Positions 26,708 to 35,150 are shown, numbered from the stretch's first letter. The stretch is DNA of 64,000 nucleotides from Roseovarius sp. 217 (GCF_000152845.1 NZ_CH902584.1:1975815-2039814), one strand, 5' to 3'. Translations and numbers: made by a program. The notes: a model not told the origin generated them from the letters alone.

Positions 26708-26929
26708 ATGCGATTTGCCACCATTCTGACCGCGCTCTTGAGCGGCACCGCTGCCCATGCCCATCCGGGCCATCTGGCCGAAGTTGCCGGGCATGGCCAT
26801 TGGTTGGGAGCCGCGGCGCTTGGGGCAGCGATAGCGATTGGCCTCTGGTCCGGGCTGCGGGCGCGCAAGGATCGCGCGGCGGACGAGGCCGAGGATGAGG
26901 CCCCAGAAGAAGAGCCGCAGGAGGCATGA
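26708..26929 (+). CDS. small membrane protein, first ORF of the cobalamin operon
   Basis: A 73-residue protein: signal-like MRFATILTALLSGTAAHA, then HPGHLAEVAGHGHWLG, one hydrophobic helix (AAALGAAIAIGLWSGL) and a highly acidic tail (ADEAEDEAPEEEPQEA). The histidines just outside the membrane could bind metal. Small proteins of this pattern (DUF6732 type, from memory) lie next to cob genes in Rhodobacteraceae. Its stop overlaps the cbiX start (ATGA), so it is translated together with it; a role in cobalt uptake or delivery is inferred from that. Confidence 0.65.
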   Translation: MRFATILTALLSGTAAHAHPGHLAEVAGHGHWLGAAALGAAIAIGLWSGLRARKDRAADEAEDEAPEEEPQEA

Positions 26930-28176
26930 GCATGGTCAAGACGGGTGTGATGATCTGCGGACATGGCTCGCGCAGTCAATCGGCGGTCGATGAATTCAGC
27001 GTGTTGGCGGACAAGCTACCGGGGTATCTGCCCGATGACTGGGTGATGGAATATGGCTATCTCGAATTTGCCAATCCGGTGATCCGCGACGGTCTGGACC
27101 GGTTGCGCGCCGCCGGCTGCGAGCGGATTCTGGCGGTGCCGGGGATGCTCTTTGCAGCGATGCATTCCAAGAACGACATTCCCACCGTGCTCAACACCTA
27201 TGCCGCGACGCATGGTATCGAGGTGCGCTATGGCCGCGAATTGGGGGTGGACCCCAAGATGATCGCCGCCGCTGGCGCCCGCGTGCGCGAGGCGATCGAC
27301 CGCGCAAATGTCAAACATGGCGAGGTCAGCCTGCATGACACCTGCCTTGTGGTGATCGGGCGCGGTGCGTCGGACCCCGATGCCAATGGCAACGTCGCCA
27401 AGATTGCGCGGCTCCTGCAGGAGGGCATCGGGTTTGGCTGGTGCGAGGTGGGCTATTCCGGTGTTACCTTCCCCTTGGTGGAACCCTGCCTGCAGCATGT
27501 GGTCAAGCTGGGCTACAAGCGTGTTGTGGTGTTTCCCTACTTTCTCTTTTCCGGCATCCTGATCGACCGGATTTACGGCTTTACCGACCGGGTTGCGGCG
27601 GAGCATCCGGAGATGCAATTCGTCAAGGCCGGGTATCTGGGTGATCACCCCAAGGTGTTGGAAACCTTTGCCGAGCGCATCACCGAGCAGCTGAGCGCTG
27701 TGCCGCCACCCAATTGCGGCACTTGTCAGTATCGCACGCAGATCCTTGCCATCGAGGGCGGGGCTGTGCAGCGGATCACGCCTGAGCAGCGCGCCGCCCT
27801 GGCCGAGGCGCGGGGCACTGGGCATCCGGCGTTTGGCGATGTGCCGCCGCCCACCTGCGTCATGTGCAAATACCGCACGCAGGTCTTGGGGTTCGAGGCC
27901 GAGGTTGGGGCGGTGCAGGAAAGCCATCATCACCATGTCGAAGGGCAGGGTGCCTCTGCGCCCGGCTCGAACGTGGTGGATTGCACGCTCTGCGATACGT
28001 TTTGCACCGGGCTGTGCCGGTTGGAGGCGCAGGCGGCCCACCATCATCACCATGATCACGATCATGACCATGGGCATGACCATCACCACGATCACGATCA
28101 TCACCACCATCACGCGCCCTATCCTCATGCCAGCCATCCGCATGGACCCGAGAGCGCGCGGCGAACCAAGGTCTGA
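26926..28176 (+). CDS. cbiX: CbiX-type sirohydrochlorin/cobalt chelatase with Cys repeats and His-rich tail
   Basis: A 416-residue protein. Residues 1-260 are two CbiX repeats; GVMICGHGSRS and VVVFPYFLFSGILID hold the conserved metal-handling His and the fold core. After this, CGTCQYRTQI (near 265) and CVMCKYRTQV (near 307) form a repeated CxxCxYRTQ motif, and CTLCDTFCTGLC follows near 350, so iron-sulfur or metal binding is likely. The last 50 residues are a run of His and Asp. CbiX inserts cobalt into the tetrapyrrole in the early-cobalt pathway; the His tail may hold cobalt. Its downstream neighbours are all corrin-ring genes. Confidence 0.88.
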   Translation: MSMVKTGVMICGHGSRSQSAVDEFSVLADKLPGYLPDDWVMEYGYLEFANPVIRDGLDRLRAAGCERILAVPGMLFAAMHSKNDIPTVLNTYAATHGIEVRYGRELGVDPKMIAAAGARVREAIDRANVKHGEVSLHDTCLVVIGRGASDPDANGNVAKIARLLQEGIGFGWCEVGYSGVTFPLVEPCLQHVVKLGYKRVVVFPYFLFSGILIDRIYGFTDRVAAEHPEMQFVKAGYLGDHPKVLETFAERITEQLSAVPPPNCGTCQYRTQILAIEGGAVQRITPEQRAALAEARGTGHPAFGDVPPPTCVMCKYRTQVLGFEAEVGAVQESHHHHVEGQGASAPGSNVVDCTLCDTFCTGLCRLEAQAAHHHHHDHDHDHGHDHHHDHDHHHHHAPYPHASHPHGPESARRTKV

Positions 28177-28180
28177 TCAC

Positions 28181-28211
28181 CGCTTTTTCTTGGTGAAAAT
28201 ACTCCCGCCGG
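28181..28211 (-). repeat. dispersed GAGTATTT-type extragenic element, inverted copy
   Basis: Read on the minus strand it is CCGGCGGGAGTATTTTCACC followed by AAGAAAAAGCG. It shares the (G)GAGTATTT...A-rich-AAAG pattern with 30114-30136 and 42075-42101. It sits in the cbiX-cobH gap, the only wide gap in the operon besides cobL-cobI, which also holds a copy. Confidence 0.55.
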
Positions 28212-28248
28212 AGGCTCCGACACCGGCCGCAATTGCAGAGGGTTGATT

Positions 28249-28887
28249 TTGCGTCCCTATGAAAAGAATCCCTCGGCCATCTATGAGATGAGCTTTGCCA
28301 CCGTTCGCCGCAAGGCGCGGCTGGATCGGTTTGGAGCCGGAATGGAAAGCCTCGCAATCCGGCTCATTCATGCCTGTGGCATGGTCGAGGTGGCGGATCG
28401 GTTGGCGTTTTCCAGCGGGGCCTATGCGGCGGGTCATGCCGCCTTGCAGGCCGGTGCGCCGGTGTTTTGTGATTGCGAGATGGTGGGGGCGGGGATCATC
28501 CGCCGCTATCTGCCCTGCCAGAACGACGTGATCGTGACGCTGAACGACCCGCGGGTGCCGGGCATTGCGGCGGGGATCGGCAATACCCGTTCGGCGGCGG
28601 CGGTCGAATTGTGGGCGGAACGGCTGGAGGGGGCTGTGGTGGCGATCGGCAATGCGCCCACCGCGCTCTTTCACCTTCTCGAACTGCTCGATGAGGGCGC
28701 GCCGCGTCCGGCGCTGATCCTCGGCTTTCCGGTGGGATTCGTCGGGGCCGCCGAGAGCAAGGCCGAACTGGCGGACAACCCGCGCGGCTGCGAGTTTGTC
28801 GCCCTGCGCGGACGGCGCGGCGGGTCGGCGATGGCGAGTGCGGCGGTCAATGCGCTGGCGGCCGGATTGCCGGAGGTGGGCGCATGA
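28249..28887 (+). CDS. cobH: precorrin-8X methylmutase
   Basis: A 212-residue CobH (CbiC). The sequence PYEKNPSAIYEMSFATVRRKA is the family start, and MVEVADRLAFSSGAY holds the active-site histidine region (preceded by IHACGM). It moves the C11 methyl to C12, giving hydrogenobyrinic acid. Two TTG codons could start it: at 28243, with AGAGGG abutting it, and at 28249, with that sequence six bases away. I chose 28249 for the spacing. The 3' end overlaps cobL by four bases. Confidence 0.92.
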   Translation: MRPYEKNPSAIYEMSFATVRRKARLDRFGAGMESLAIRLIHACGMVEVADRLAFSSGAYAAGHAALQAGAPVFCDCEMVGAGIIRRYLPCQNDVIVTLNDPRVPGIAAGIGNTRSAAAVELWAERLEGAVVAIGNAPTALFHLLELLDEGAPRPALILGFPVGFVGAAESKAELADNPRGCEFVALRGRRGGSAMASAAVNALAAGLPEVGA

Positions 28888-30095
28888 CGGGCGGGATGGA
28901 CCCCTGGCTGCATATTGTGGGCATTGGCGAGGACGGGATGGCGGGGCTCTTGCCTGCCTCCCGTGCCATTGTCGAGACGGCAGAGGTGATCGTGGGCGGC
29001 GAGCGGCATCATCAACTGTCCGAGGCGGTGCGCGCCGAGCGGATTGCCTGGCCGTCGCCGTTTGATGCGTTGACGGATCTCTTGGCTGGGTTGCGCGGGC
29101 GGCGCGTGGTTGTGTTGGCCACTGGCGATCCGCTGTGGTTCTCAGTGGGCGCACGGATCGGGCGGAGCTTGCCGCCCTCCGAGATCGTCTATCATCCGCA
29201 GCTTTCGGCCTTTCAACTGGCCGCCGCGCGGATGGGGTGGAGCATGGCGGATCTTGAGACGCTGACCGTACATGGCCGACCTGTCGAGCAGATGATTGCC
29301 TTTATTCAACCCGATGCGCGGCTGTTGATCCTGACCACCGGGGCCGAGACGCCGGCGCATATCGCGCGGTTTCTGACCGAGCGCGGGTTTGGGCAATCGC
29401 GCCTGACGGTGCTGGCCAATATGGGCGGGGCAGACGAGGCGCGGTTTGACGGGCTGGCCGAAAGCTGGGCGCATGTGGTGCCACCGTTCAACACGCTGGC
29501 GGTCGAGTGTGTGGCAGCACCCGATGCCGCGCTGATGCCCCGAGTGCCGGGACTGGCGGATGATCTATTTCAGCATGATGGCACGATGACCAAGCGCGAA
29601 GTGCGCGCCGCAACGCTGGCCAAGCTGATGCCGATGCGCGGCGCGCTTCTATGGGACATCGGCACGGGCTGTGGGTCGGTTGCGGTGGAATGGATGCGCG
29701 GCGCGCGCTATGCCCGCGCGATTGGCATCGAGCCGCGCGCGGATCGCCGCGCGATGGCGGCGGCGAATGCCTTGGCGCTTGGGGTGCCGCGACTGGAATT
29801 GATCGAGGGGCGGGTGCCCGAGGCGTTACAGGGGTTGGATGCCCCCGACGCGGTGTTTATCGGCGGCGGGCTGTCGGAGGCGGTGTTTGACGCGGCATGG
29901 GCGGCGCTGCGCCCGTTGGGGCGGCTGGTGTGCAATGCCGTGACGCTGGAGAGCGAGGCGGTATTGGTGGCGCTTTACAAGCGGCATGGTGGGGACTTGG
30001 TGAAATTGCAGGTCAACCGGGCAGAGCCGGTGGGGGGGCTGACGGGTTGGCGGCCTCTGATGCCGGTCACGCAATGGAGCCTTGTGAAGCGATGA
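28884..30095 (+). CDS. cobL: precorrin-6Y C5,15-methyltransferase (decarboxylating)
   Basis: A 403-residue CobL with both domains fused: CbiE (residues 1 to about 200; VGIGEDGMAGLLPASRAIVE at the start) and CbiT (about 225-400; WDIGTGCGSVAVEWMRGAR, a SAM motif). It methylates C5 and C15 and removes the C12 acetate carboxyl, making precorrin-8X, the substrate of the upstream CobH. A four-base ATGA overlap couples it to cobH. A 53-base gap with a dispersed element separates it from cobI. Confidence 0.95.
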   Translation: MTGGMDPWLHIVGIGEDGMAGLLPASRAIVETAEVIVGGERHHQLSEAVRAERIAWPSPFDALTDLLAGLRGRRVVVLATGDPLWFSVGARIGRSLPPSEIVYHPQLSAFQLAAARMGWSMADLETLTVHGRPVEQMIAFIQPDARLLILTTGAETPAHIARFLTERGFGQSRLTVLANMGGADEARFDGLAESWAHVVPPFNTLAVECVAAPDAALMPRVPGLADDLFQHDGTMTKREVRAATLAKLMPMRGALLWDIGTGCGSVAVEWMRGARYARAIGIEPRADRRAMAAANALALGVPRLELIEGRVPEALQGLDAPDAVFIGGGLSEAVFDAAWAALRPLGRLVCNAVTLESEAVLVALYKRHGGDLVKLQVNRAEPVGGLTGWRPLMPVTQWSLVKR

Positions 30096-30113
30096 GCGGC
30101 GGGCGTTGGACGT

Positions 30114-30136
30114 GAGTATTTTTAGAACAATGAAAG
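30114..30136 (+). repeat. dispersed GAGTATTT-type extragenic element
   Basis: GAGTATTTTTAGAACAATGA followed by AAGG. It matches the plus-strand copy at 42075 (GGAGTATTTAGGGAACGATG followed by AAAGC) through most of its length. The ATG inside is not in frame with a supported gene. It lies between cobL and cobI. Confidence 0.6.
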
Positions 30137-30148
30137 GCGCGCGCGCGC

Positions 30149-30850
30149 ATGGCCGGTAAGCTCTATGGCGTGGGTCTGGGGCCGGGCGATCCGGAGTTGA
30201 TGACCCTGCGGGCGCATCGGCTGATTTCCGGCGCGCAGGTCGTGGCCTATCCGACATTGGCGGGCGGCGAGAGTTTTGCCCGCGCGATTGCCGCAGGCGC
30301 GATTGCGCCGGGTGCGCGTGAGATCGTGATGGATGTGCCGATGAGTGTCGAGCGGGCCCCGGCGCAGGCGGCCTATGATCGGGGAGCGGTCGAGATTGCC
30401 GGGGCGCTTGATGGAGGGCAGGATGTGGTCTGTCTCTGCGAGGGCGATCCGTTTTTCTATGGCTCGTTCATGTATCTCTTTGCTCGGTTGAGTGCGCGCT
30501 ATGAGGTCGAGGTGGTGCCTGGTGTGACTTCGATCGCTGCCTGCGCGGCGCGGGCGGGGCGGCCCTTGGTGGCGCGTAACGAGCGGCTGACGGTTCTGCC
30601 CGGCCCCTTGCCAGAGGCGGAGTTGCGGGCGCGGATCGAGGGGGCTGAAAGTGTCGCCATCATGAAGGTGGGGCGACATCTGGCCAAGATCCGGGCGGTG
30701 ATTGATGATTTGGGCCTGACCGCGCAGGCGGTCTATGTGGAGCGCGCGAGCCTGCCGGAAGAGGTGGTGTGCTCGCTGGCGCAAGCCCCGGAAAAGGCGC
30801 CGTATTTTTCAATGATATTGCTCACGAAAGGGGCTGATCCATGGCTGTGA
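30149..30850 (+). CDS. cobI: precorrin-2 C20-methyltransferase
   Basis: A 233-residue CobI with the tetrapyrrole methylase fold: GVGLGPGDPELMTLRAHRL at the start, VVCLCEGDPFFYGSFMYLF with the GDP motif near residue 100, and VVPGVTSIAACAARAG. It uses SAM to methylate C20 of precorrin-2, committing the precursor to the corrin pathway. It overlaps the following cbiG-cobJ fusion by ten bases. Confidence 0.95.
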   Translation: MAGKLYGVGLGPGDPELMTLRAHRLISGAQVVAYPTLAGGESFARAIAAGAIAPGAREIVMDVPMSVERAPAQAAYDRGAVEIAGALDGGQDVVCLCEGDPFFYGSFMYLFARLSARYEVEVVPGVTSIAACAARAGRPLVARNERLTVLPGPLPEAELRARIEGAESVAIMKVGRHLAKIRAVIDDLGLTAQAVYVERASLPEEVVCSLAQAPEKAPYFSMILLTKGADPWL

Positions 30851-32658
30851 AACCTGTTGTTCTGGCGCTGAGCCGCTCTGGTGAAGCTGTTGCGCATCGC
30901 GTCGCTGGGTTGATCGGCGGCGATGTGCATGGGCGTGAAGGGCGCGTGGAACGCGCGGCGGCATGGTTTCCCAATGCGCTGGATCACGCGCGCGATCTCT
31001 TTGCCGCCGGGGTGCCCGTGGTGGGGGTTTGCGCGAGCGGCATTTTGATCCGCGCGGTGGCACCGCTGTTGAGTGACAAGCGCGGTGAGCCGCCGGTGGT
31101 GTCGGTGAGCGACGATGGTGCGGTGGTGGTGCCGCTCTTGGGCGGGCATCGGGGTGCCAACCGTCTGGCGGCGTTGATCGCCGAAGGGTTGGGGGCCGTG
31201 GCGGCGGTCACGACGGCGGGCGATGTGGCGATGGGGGTGGCGCTGGATGCGCCGCCTCAGGGCTACCGGCTGGCCAATCCCGGCGATGCCAAGGCGGCGA
31301 TGGCGGCGATGTTGTCGGGGGAAGGTGTCTGCGTTAGTGGCGAGAATATATTTGATATCAAAGATATGGGCGGTGCTGTCGAACTGGTGGTGACCGAAGC
31401 GCCGGTTGAAGGGCATGGTGCGCGGCTGGTCTATCATCCGCAGCGCTATGCGCTGGGGCTGGGCTGCGCGCGGGGGTGCGAGACCGAGGAACTGTGGGAT
31501 TTGGTGTGCCGGACGCTGGAAGAGGCCGGGATTGCACCGGGGGCGGTGGCCTGTGTCGCGTCGATCGACCTCAAGGCTGACGAAGGCGCGATGAACGTTG
31601 TGGCGCGGCGGTTGGGCGTGCCGTTTCGGTTGTTTTCTGCGGTGGAGTTGGAGGGCTATGCCGGGCAGTTGGCGACCCCGTCCGAGGTGGTGTTTGCCGA
31701 GGTGGGGTGCCATGGCGTGTCTGAGGGCGCAGCGCTGGCCTGCGGGGGACAACTGGTTGTTGAAAAACGGAAAACCGCCAATGCGACCTGTGCGCTGAGC
31801 CGATCCGAGGCGGTCATTACTCAGATGCCGGGGCGGGCGCGGGGGCGGTTGAGCGTGCTGGGCATTGGCCCCGGTCAGGCGAGTTGGCGGACGCCGGAGG
31901 TGTCGCGACTCGTGGCGGAGGCGGATGAGCTGGTGGGGTATGGGCTCTATATCGACCTGCTCGGACCGTTGGCGGCGGGGAAAGCGCGCAGCGATTTTCC
32001 GCTGGGAGGCGAGGAGGCGCGGTGCCGCTATGCGCTGGAACAGGCGGGGCAGGGAAAGAGTGTTGCGCTGATTTGTTCAGGAGATGCAGGTATTTACGCG
32101 ATGGGGGCGCTGGTTTTTGAACTTTTGGACCGAGGGCCGGAGGCGCAGGGGGTGAGTGATTCGGCGCGACGGGTTGAGGTGATTTGCTCGCCCGGTGTGT
32201 CCGCGCTTCAGGCGGCGGCGGCGCGGGCGGGGGCACCGCTTGGGCATGATTTCTGCACGATTTCGCTGAGTGATCTACTAACACCGCGCGAGGATATCAT
32301 TCGGCGGTTGAATTCTGCGGCGGAGGGCGATTTTGTGATCGCTTTCTATAATCCGGTGTCCAAGACGCGACGGACTTTATTGGCCGAGGCGCGAGATATT
32401 TTGTTGAAACACCGCCCGGCGGATACTCCGGTGCTCTTGGCTAGCTCGTTAGGGCGACCCGAAGAATCGTTGCGCTACAGGCGCTTGGCGGACTTGCAGG
32501 TGGATGAGGTGGATATGTTAACGGTGGTGCTGGTCGGGTCCTCGAACAGCCGTCTGACGCAGGTGGGCGAGGGGCCACGCATGTTCACGCCGCGCGGCTA
32601 TGCGCGCAAGATTGATGGTGATCTGGCTGAGGTCAGAACAGGGAAGGCATTGAAATGA
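30841..32658 (+). CDS. cobJ: CbiG-CobJ fusion: cobalt-precorrin-5A hydrolase-like / precorrin-3B C17-methyltransferase
   Basis: A 605-residue two-part protein. Residues 1 to about 335 are CbiG-like: the N-terminal domain (VVGVCASGILIRAVAPLL) and the C-terminal CobE-like domain (LGLGCARGCETEELWDLV, SIDLKADEGAM). Residues about 340-605 are CobJ/CbiH, with VLGIGPGQASWRTPEV, ICSGDAGIYAMGALVFE and VICSPGVSALQAAAARAG. CobJ contracts the ring and methylates C17. CbiG opens the delta-lactone in the cobalt-early route. No cobG-type monooxygenase is in the window. Four bases overlap cobM. Confidence 0.93.
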   Translation: MAVKPVVLALSRSGEAVAHRVAGLIGGDVHGREGRVERAAAWFPNALDHARDLFAAGVPVVGVCASGILIRAVAPLLSDKRGEPPVVSVSDDGAVVVPLLGGHRGANRLAALIAEGLGAVAAVTTAGDVAMGVALDAPPQGYRLANPGDAKAAMAAMLSGEGVCVSGENIFDIKDMGGAVELVVTEAPVEGHGARLVYHPQRYALGLGCARGCETEELWDLVCRTLEEAGIAPGAVACVASIDLKADEGAMNVVARRLGVPFRLFSAVELEGYAGQLATPSEVVFAEVGCHGVSEGAALACGGQLVVEKRKTANATCALSRSEAVITQMPGRARGRLSVLGIGPGQASWRTPEVSRLVAEADELVGYGLYIDLLGPLAAGKARSDFPLGGEEARCRYALEQAGQGKSVALICSGDAGIYAMGALVFELLDRGPEAQGVSDSARRVEVICSPGVSALQAAAARAGAPLGHDFCTISLSDLLTPREDIIRRLNSAAEGDFVIAFYNPVSKTRRTLLAEARDILLKHRPADTPVLLASSLGRPEESLRYRRLADLQVDEVDMLTVVLVGSSNSRLTQVGEGPRMFTPRGYARKIDGDLAEVRTGKALK

Positions 32659-33428
32659 CTGTCTATTTCATCGGTGCGGGTCCGGGTGATCCGGAGCTAT
32701 TGACCAAGAAGGCGGAGCGCATCATCGGGCAATGTCCGGTCTGCCTCTATGCGGGAAGTCTGGTGCCCGCCGAGGTTGTGGCCGGTGCGCCCGAGGGGGC
32801 GCTGGTGATGGACACCGCGCCGATGACGCTGGAGGATACCCACGCGGTGATTTTAGAGAGCCATACCAAGGGCTTGGATGTGGCGCGGGTGCATTCGGGC
32901 GATCCGTCACTCTATGGTGCGATTGCGGAACAAATTCGTAAACTTCGTGCTGATGGGATTGAGTATCAGATCATTCCGGGGGTGCCGGCCTATGCGGCGG
33001 CGGCGGCGGCGCTGGGGCAGGAATTGACCGTGCCTGAAATCGCGCAAAGCATTGTTCTAACACGGGTTTCCATGAAATCTACCTCGATGCCCGAGGGCGA
33101 GACGCTGGAGAATTTCGCGCGCACAGGGGCGACGTTGGCGATCCACCTTGGTATCCGTAACCTACGGGAAATACACAGAATTCTGGCCCCTTACTATGGC
33201 GATGAGTGCCCCGTCGTGGTGGCTTACCGGGTGGGGTGGCCGGATCAGATGTTTATCAAGGGCACGCTCAAGGATATTCATGGCAAGGTGCGGGCTGAGA
33301 AGATCACCCGTACAGCCTTGATTCTGGTGGGAAAAGTTCTGGGCGAGATTGCCGATTTCAAGGATAGCGCGCTCTATGATCCGGGTATGCCGCATGTGCT
33401 GCGGCCCAAGGTGGCGGCGCGGGGATAA
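32655..33428 (+). CDS. cobM: precorrin-4 C11-methyltransferase
   Basis: A 257-residue CobM (CbiF) with the tetrapyrrole methylase features VYFIGAGPGDPELLTKKAERI, VARVHSGDPSLYGAIAEQ and IIPGVPAYAAAAAALG. It uses SAM to methylate C11 of precorrin-4 to give precorrin-5, following CobJ in the pathway as in the gene order. It is the last gene of the cobalamin operon seen here; no clear terminator follows before the palindromes ahead of the XRE gene. Confidence 0.96.
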   Translation: MTVYFIGAGPGDPELLTKKAERIIGQCPVCLYAGSLVPAEVVAGAPEGALVMDTAPMTLEDTHAVILESHTKGLDVARVHSGDPSLYGAIAEQIRKLRADGIEYQIIPGVPAYAAAAAALGQELTVPEIAQSIVLTRVSMKSTSMPEGETLENFARTGATLAIHLGIRNLREIHRILAPYYGDECPVVVAYRVGWPDQMFIKGTLKDIHGKVRAEKITRTALILVGKVLGEIADFKDSALYDPGMPHVLRPKVAARG

Positions 33429-33429
33429 T

Positions 33430-33556
33430 GTGTACAGGGTGTCCCTTGTGTACGCGGGTTTTGTACACCGGGACGCCGATCAACAGCTTTCGTGAAATTT
33501 TAGTTGATTTTTTCACGGAATCGGCGCAGCGTGAAAATTGAGCTGAATTTTTCACG
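33430..33556 (+). promoter_or_regulatory. tandem palindromes ahead of the XRE-cupin gene
   Basis: CGTGAAA-N13-TTTCACG occurs twice with the same spacer, at 33491-33517 and 33530-33556, exactly 39 bases apart. The second ends ten bases before the XRE start and would cover its ribosome site. Upstream, GTGTAC at 33430 and 33448 and GTACAC at 33463 form a further GTGTAC-N9-GTACAC palindrome. These look like binding sites for one or two dimeric regulators; autoregulation by the XRE protein is the simplest reading. Confidence 0.65.
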
Positions 33557-33565
33557 GATGATCCG

Positions 33566-34138
33566 ATGCATCAAAGCGAGATTGGACAGATGCGCAGCCT
33601 TGGCGCGGACCTGCGCGCCTTGCGCAAGGCGCGCGGGCTGACGCTGGCGGCGCTGGCCGAAATGCTGGGGCGGTCGGTTGGGTGGCTGTCTCAGGTCGAG
33701 CGCGATCTGTCGGAGCCGTCGATCAGCGATCTGCGGCAGGTCGCGGAAGTGCTGGGCGTGCCGATGTCGCTGCTTTTTGGTCATGCGAGCGCGCCCGCGG
33801 AGGAACAGGGCTATGTGGTGCGCGCGGGCGCGCGGCGGCCGATGGGATCGGGCGAGGAGGGGTTGATCGAGGAACTGCTCTCGCCAGACCTGACCGATGA
33901 TTTCGAGGTGATCCATTCGACATTCCGGCCCCTGTCCAAGATGCAGCGCCCAGCGCAGCGTCCGACGCAGGAGGTCGGCTATATCCTGTCGGGGCGGCTC
34001 GATCTGAGCATCGGCGGGCGGAAATTCACCGTCGGTCCCGGCGACAGTTTCCGGTTTCGCGGCGAGCCTTACGGTTGGGCCAATCCCTATGACACCCCTT
34101 GCGTGGCGATCTGGGTGATCGCCCCGCCTGTGTATTGA
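33566..34138 (+). CDS. XRE family transcriptional regulator with cupin domain
   Basis: A 190-residue regulator. Residues about 9-65 are a helix-turn-helix (LRALRKARGLTLAALAEMLG, VGWLSQVERDLSEPSISDL). Residues about 110-188 are a cupin (QEVGYILSGRLDLSIGGRKFTVGPGDSFRF). This fused type (SutR/PuuR-like) often senses a small metabolite and controls amine or amino-acid genes. It heads a plus-strand run with LysE, GFA and the demethylation genes and lies behind tandem palindromes that probably serve as its operator. The ATG at 33566 gives the full HTH; MRSLGADLRALRK eight codons later is an alternative start. Confidence 0.9.
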   Translation: MHQSEIGQMRSLGADLRALRKARGLTLAALAEMLGRSVGWLSQVERDLSEPSISDLRQVAEVLGVPMSLLFGHASAPAEEQGYVVRAGARRPMGSGEEGLIEELLSPDLTDDFEVIHSTFRPLSKMQRPAQRPTQEVGYILSGRLDLSIGGRKFTVGPGDSFRFRGEPYGWANPYDTPCVAIWVIAPPVY

Positions 34139-34148
34139 GGGCGCAGAC

Positions 34149-34769
34149 ATGAGTTATCAAGCCTGGACCGTCTTTGCGCTTTTCTGGGTGGTGTTTGTCA
34201 CCACGCCGGGGCCGAATGCGGTCAATTGCATCACCAATGGCATGACCATCGGGTTTCGGCGCAGCCTGTGGGGGGTGTTGGCGATCTTGACGCAGGCGAC
34301 GCTGTTTCTGAGCCTGTCGGCGGCGGGGGTGACGGCGCTGATCGCGGCCTCGCCGGTGGCGTTTCAGGTGGCCAAGCTGATCGGGGCGGGGTTTTTGATT
34401 TACCTTGGCGTGCGCGGCTGGATCATGGCGCGGCGGCCTGTTGAGGCGGGGGAGGCACCGAAAGGCTCGGTCTATTGGCGGGCCTTGGCGATTGCCACGA
34501 TCAACCCCAAGAGTGTCGCGGGCTATCTGGCGGCGTTTAGCCAATTCGTGCAACCGGGTGTGCCGATTGGCGCGCAGATGTGGGTGATCTTTCCCACGGC
34601 GCTGAGCCTGACGACGCTGAGTTATATGGGCTATTGCGCCTTGGGCGCAGGGCTGGGGCGTGCGGCGTTGGGGGCTGTGTTCAATGTCTGGCTGCGGCGG
34701 GGCATGGCCGCCTGTTTCGTAATCTATGGCGTGGCGCTGGGCAGCGCCGTAACTCCGGGGAGGGGATGA
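34149..34769 (+). CDS. LysE/RhtB family transporter
   Basis: A 206-residue inner-membrane protein with about six hydrophobic helices. It has the family-typical N-terminus (FWVVFVTTPGPNAVNCITNGMTIGFRRSLWGVLA, with the TPGPN motif) and ATINPKSVAGYLAAFSQFV in the middle. LysE/RhtB proteins export amino acids or amines. It starts ten bases after the XRE gene and overlaps the GFA gene by four bases, so it belongs to the same transcription unit; export of an amine or amino acid arising from the demethylation pathway is inferred. Confidence 0.9.
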   Translation: MSYQAWTVFALFWVVFVTTPGPNAVNCITNGMTIGFRRSLWGVLAILTQATLFLSLSAAGVTALIAASPVAFQVAKLIGAGFLIYLGVRGWIMARRPVEAGEAPKGSVYWRALAIATINPKSVAGYLAAFSQFVQPGVPIGAQMWVIFPTALSLTTLSYMGYCALGAGLGRAALGAVFNVWLRRGMAACFVIYGVALGSAVTPGRG

Positions 34770-35140
34770 TGCATAAGGGATCGTGTCTGTGTGGAGATGT
34801 GACATTTGTCGTGACTGCGGCACCTGAAGGGGCGAGTGCGTGCCATTGCGGGCAGTGCCGCAAGCAATCGGGGCATGTCTGGGCCTCGGCCTATGTGGCG
34901 CGGTCGGATTTGAGTATTTCAGGCAAGGTGAATTGGTACGCCGCGAGCGAGATGGCGGAGCGCGGGTTTTGCCCCAAATGCGGCTCGTTCCTGTTCTGGG
35001 CCGCGCATGCGGAGGACACCATGAGTTTCGCGCTGGGGGCGCTGGAGACGCCGACCGGGCTGCGGTTGGAGAAGCACATCTTTGTCAGGGACAAGGGTGA
35101 TTATTACGACATCGCGGACGGCGTGCCGCAAACGGATTGA
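34766..35140 (+). CDS. GFA-family zinc protein
   Basis: A 124-residue GFA/CENP-V-fold protein with three Cys clusters: SCLCGDVTF (residues about 6-10), ACHCGQCRKQSG (about 32-37) and GFCPKCGSFLFW (about 75-80). The family was linked to formaldehyde-glutathione chemistry. Its place between LysE and a methyl-oxidising dehydrogenase, a reaction that can release formaldehyde, fits such a role, but the enzymatic activity is unproven. GGGGAGGGG precedes two in-frame ATG codons (34766 and 34769); either could start. It overlaps the LysE stop. Confidence 0.87.
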   Translation: MMHKGSCLCGDVTFVVTAAPEGASACHCGQCRKQSGHVWASAYVARSDLSISGKVNWYAASEMAERGFCPKCGSFLFWAAHAEDTMSFALGALETPTGLRLEKHIFVRDKGDYYDIADGVPQTD

Positions 35141-35150
35141 GGAACAGGAC

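Noticed and set aside
28039..28128. CAT/GAC-rich tract as a nucleotide repeat or microsatellite
   Set aside because: It is in frame within cbiX and codes for a His/Asp tail that is meaningful for metal binding, so it is treated as part of the protein.
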